7,055 nucleotides of DNA from DMER64 sp041654355. Lineage in GTDB: Bacteria > Bacteroidota > Bacteroidia > Bacteroidales > UBA932. Every line of letters begins with the position of its first letter. The stretch's first letter is position 1. The DNA is taken from the NCBI GenBank assembly GCA_041654355.1, contig JBAZDQ010000068.1:1-7055 (forward strand), in the 5' to 3' direction. A program made the translations under genes and the position numbers. Below the pieces are notes generated by a model, which was not told the DNA's origin, did not search any database, and worked only from the letters and a program-made list of their open reading frames with translations. Of this stretch, positions 5,217 to 7,055 are shown in pieces.

Positions 5217-5800
5217 TTCGCTAGGCGGTCTTTCAATATGAAAATTCGACGCGCCAGTTCATTGTCGTTTGGGTTTTTAACCCACTGTTCTTTCAGCGAC
5301 TTCAACTCCTGTTCGAGAGTCAACGAACCCGCTGAATCGCTCTGTGTACCCTTCGGGATATTAACATTCTTCATGGTGTCCTGAGCGCCGCGCTTGGACA
5401 TTTCGCCAGCAATTGCCAACACCTTGTCCGCAAATTCGGCGGTTGCTGTCTTGGTGGCCTCAATATCGGTAGACGCAAGTTTATCGAGAAACAACTCAAA
5501 ATCTTTGATAGGCAACTGCTTTTCAATTAAAACCTCTTTAGCGGCAACTTTAGCGGCTTCTCTTCGCATTTGCTCTAACTGTTGTTCTAGTTCAACCTGT
5601 CTTGCTTCAATTGATTTTTCGGCCTTTTTTTGTGCGTTCGCCTCGTTCGCTTTTATGGCCTCTCCAATCGCCTTGTCATATTCAGACTGTGATGTAAACG
5701 TCTTAAACGGTACATCAACTTTCGTGGCGACTTTTTCGACCGCCGTTGTTACTTTCTCGGCGTCCAAGACTACTTCTGTCTTCTGCTCATTCTCTTCCAT
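5213..5800 (-). CDS. Capsid scaffolding protein (195 aa)
   Basis: This is the internal scaffold that drives procapsid assembly and leaves before packaging. The start chosen is the ATG at 5800-5798 (MEENEQKTEVV), preceded by CAGGGGGA at a seven-base spacing; a TTG at 5827 in the same frame lacks such a signal. The protein has a disordered acidic N-terminus, then FKTFTSQSEYDKAIGEAI (32-49), a long charged Lys/Glu/Gln/Ala coiled coil (about 50-95, AEKSIEARQVELEQQLEQMRRE), a short globular helix FELFLDKLAS, and a C-terminal helical basic segment (LARRIFILKDRLAK). This order, the coiled coil and the C-terminal basic capsid-binding helix match Gram-positive phage scaffolds (DUF4355-like). Its position between portal and capsid is the usual one, and no protease domain is seen. 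Residues 57-59 are encoded by an A7 run (see separate entry). Confidence 0.85.
   Translation of the reverse strand: MEENEQKTEVVLDAEKVTTAVEKVATKVDVPFKTFTSQSEYDKAIGEAIKANEANAQKKAEKSIEARQVELEQQLEQMRREAAKVAAKEVLIEKQLPIKDFELFLDKLASTDIEATKTATAEFADKVLAIAGEMSKRGAQDTMKNVNIPKGTQSDSAGSLTLEQELKSLKEQWVKNPNDNELARRIFILKDRLAK
5624..5631 (-). other. dnaX-like slippery heptamer A-AAA-AAG in the scaffold gene
   Basis: Codons 57-59 of the scaffold read CAA AAA AAG, placing the canonical heptamer A AAA AAG (5630-5624) exactly in frame. A Shine-Dalgarno-like GAGG lies nine bases upstream of the A run, close to the spacing known from Escherichia coli dnaX. A -1 slip would add Gly-Arg-Lys-Ile-Asn and stop at a TGA at 5609-5607, giving a product of about 64 residues. 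No stable downstream hairpin is apparent, so this may be chance in a Lys-rich coiled coil. Confidence 0.3.
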
Positions 5801-5877
5801 GTCGAAATCCCCCTGTTCGTGCTTCAATGCCCCCCGTAGGTTTCATTGAAAGTCCGTTGTGTTATATATGAACGGCG
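5801..5877 (-). other. Gap between portal and scaffold genes, no gene seen
   Basis: This 77-base stretch is among the longest untranslated gaps in the window. It holds the scaffold Shine-Dalgarno (AGGGGGA), a C6 run on the plus strand at 5830-5835, and a weak 5-bp inverted repeat (CCGTT at 5854-5858 with AACGG at 5871-5875) around an AT-rich loop. A 19-codon ORF beginning at 5846 has no Shine-Dalgarno and overlaps the scaffold start. I see no convincing promoter or terminator. Confidence 0.4.
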
Positions 5878-7055
5878 TTATTCATCTGCCCCCGAAGGTT
5901 CATTTGAATTTTCGTTTGCCGAATCACTCTGTTCTTTTTCTTTTGCTCGCCTTGCCATATCAGCCTCGCGGTATGCCTTTCCTCTGTCGGCCATTTCCTT
6001 CGGCTGGTCGGTAATGCCTAACAGCTTAATCGTATCCTCAGGGTCAAGAATTCCAGATTTTGTAAGATTGATTGCGGCCTGAGCCTTGCTTGAAATATTG
6101 GTAACTCTATTTCTCACGCATGAAACCTCAATTTCTTGCGGCAATATCGCAGAGCCAAAGGTTGACATAATTCTCGCAACCAATCGAATGACCTTTCTTT
6201 CCGCTTCCTTGAACGGACGCTCTTTTGCGCGAGCAACAAGTTCTAGGTCTTGAAAGCCATCTCGCATAAACACGGCTTCGCCGGTGTCTCCGCCGCCGCT
6301 TTTTTCTTTTCTGCTCGGTATGCCGGTAACAAGGTCAATATACTCGTTGATTGCCGATTCTGTAATTTGTGCGTCTTCCTGAGACAACTCAGGACTAACA
6401 TATTTAATGTCTACATTGTTGTTTCCGTTTGACTTCACTTGAATGGTTCCGCGCTGTTTCACGCCAGCCATTCCGCCTGTTTCATCTATTTCACAATCAA
6501 CAAAAACAAGAATGGCGCCAACCGTTTGTTCAATTGCATTTAACCGGTCGGAAATCGACTTGTTTAGCGCGTCCAACAGTCCAAGTACCGGCTCAAAGTC
6601 TCCAATGCGAAACTGGTTATTTGCATATTCTACAATAGGCACTTCGCCAAGCAAATGAGGCCTTTCTCCAGTAAACGTCATAACGCCAGCAAGTGCGGCT
6701 GTTCCTAAACTTGTAAACGTATACTCATTTGTTCCATCGTAAATCCAGTGGTCATACCCCTCAACGTTTCCAAGAGAATCATATCTATCCGAATATATTC
6801 CAGCCAACAGCGGACGACCTAAAACCTCAGAGGAATAAATAACGTATGTTTTTCGCGGGTCACACGTAGGTATCTTAAACGGAGATATTTCAACGTCCGC
6901 GTCTGGGTTGGTCACTACAAGGCGGTATGCGGTTCCAGCAATTGCAGACCAGTTTCCAACCTCGAAATCCTTTGCCGACTTTGACTCCTCGTTCATATAC
7001 ATGTTCAAAATGTCCATGTTTTCAACGGTGTCGTTTTTAGCCGTATATGAAATAG
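5878..7055 (-). CDS. Portal protein, SPP1 gp6-like (partial, N-terminus missing)
   Basis: The portal forms the twelve-subunit ring at the capsid vertex through which DNA is packaged. The frame stays open to the right edge, so the internal ATG at 7017 is probably not the true start; 391 residues are visible, and the family is usually around 450-500. Counting from that ATG, a DFEVGNWSAIAGTAYRLV segment (17-34) is the usual start of the wing domain, followed by PRKTYVIYSSE, GEVPIVEYANN (124-134) and FEPVLGLLDALNKSISDRLN (141-160), the helix typical of gp6-like portals. The stem and crown follow: YIDLVTGIPSR (226-236), a Gly-rich loop (240-246), and a long helix with LVARAKERPFKEAERKV. The C-terminus is highly charged (KEKEQSDSANE). 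It is followed by the scaffold with no MuF-type head protein in between. Confidence is high. Confidence 0.9.
   Translation of the reverse strand, partial: ISYTAKNDTVENMDILNMYMNEESKSAKDFEVGNWSAIAGTAYRLVVTNPDADVEISPFKIPTCDPRKTYVIYSSEVLGRPLLAGIYSDRYDSLGNVEGYDHWIYDGTNEYTFTSLGTAALAGVMTFTGERPHLLGEVPIVEYANNQFRIGDFEPVLGLLDALNKSISDRLNAIEQTVGAILVFVDCEIDETGGMAGVKQRGTIQVKSNGNNNVDIKYVSPELSQEDAQITESAINEYIDLVTGIPSRKEKSGGGDTGEAVFMRDGFQDLELVARAKERPFKEAERKVIRLVARIMSTFGSAILPQEIEVSCVRNRVTNISSKAQAAINLTKSGILDPEDTIKLLGITDQPKEMADRGKAYREADMARRAKEKEQSDSANENSNEPSGADE

Noticed and set aside
5854..5875. Inverted repeat with an AT-rich centre (TATATA) between portal and scaffold, as a promoter or terminator
   Set aside because: The stem is only five base pairs, no U run follows on the minus strand, and no -35-like element lies at the right spacing from the TATATA.
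1..7055. CRISPR array, tRNA gene, insertion sequence, or a defence or diversity-generating system
   Set aside because: No regularly spaced repeats, no tRNA-like cloverleaf, no transposase or reverse transcriptase motifs, and no intergenic room; essentially the whole window is occupied by virion genes.

Overview
The window carries the head-and-neck structural module of a tailed double-stranded DNA bacteriophage or prophage with a non-contractile (siphovirus-like) tail. Every credible gene is on the minus strand, so the module reads from the right edge of the window to the left. Gram-positive-type structural families (SPP1-type portal, SU10/DUF5309-type capsid, HK97 gp10-like neck protein), purine-rich Shine-Dalgarno sequences before most genes and moderate base composition suggest a phage of Bacillota-like gut bacteria. 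No host gene is present, so the host is an inference. TAA, TAG and TGA all act as stops, so no recoding is needed.

In transcription order the layout is: portal protein (5878 to past the right edge, its start missing), scaffold (5213-5800), major capsid protein (4249-5196), a capsid-associated head fibre (3100-4173), a small charge-polarised protein (2747-3043), an unrecognised beta-rich protein (2379-2750), head-tail connector (2071-2370), head closure (1685-2071), HK97 gp10-like tail completion protein (1147-1698), tail terminator (743-1159), a tail tube protein (295-723) and a second paralogous tail tube gene (1-279, cut by the left edge). This follows the assembly order: procapsid built on portal plus scaffold, capsid decoration, neck stacking, then tail tube. 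Gene spacing is tight. From 3043 to 743 most neighbours overlap by 1 to 14 bases or sit 8 bases apart, which implies one polycistronic message with coupled translation.

The two largest gaps inside the module are around the head fibre gene. Each holds a strong GC-rich hairpin with the same stem, and the two match each other best in inverted orientation. The other gap, between portal and scaffold (5801-5877), holds no gene and no strong signal. Terminase, the start of the portal, tape measure, tail tip and lysis genes lie outside the window.

Points worth a second look are the tandem tail tube paralogues, the inverted hairpins bracketing the fibre gene, a split or nested repeat in the fibre, two in-frame A-rich slippery heptamers (one would fuse two adjacent proteins, one would truncate the scaffold), a shared 20-base leader before the capsid and tube genes, and strong depletion of GATC and AGCT. 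I found no sign of a novel defence or regulatory system; the window is mainly a conventional virion module with several unusual details.
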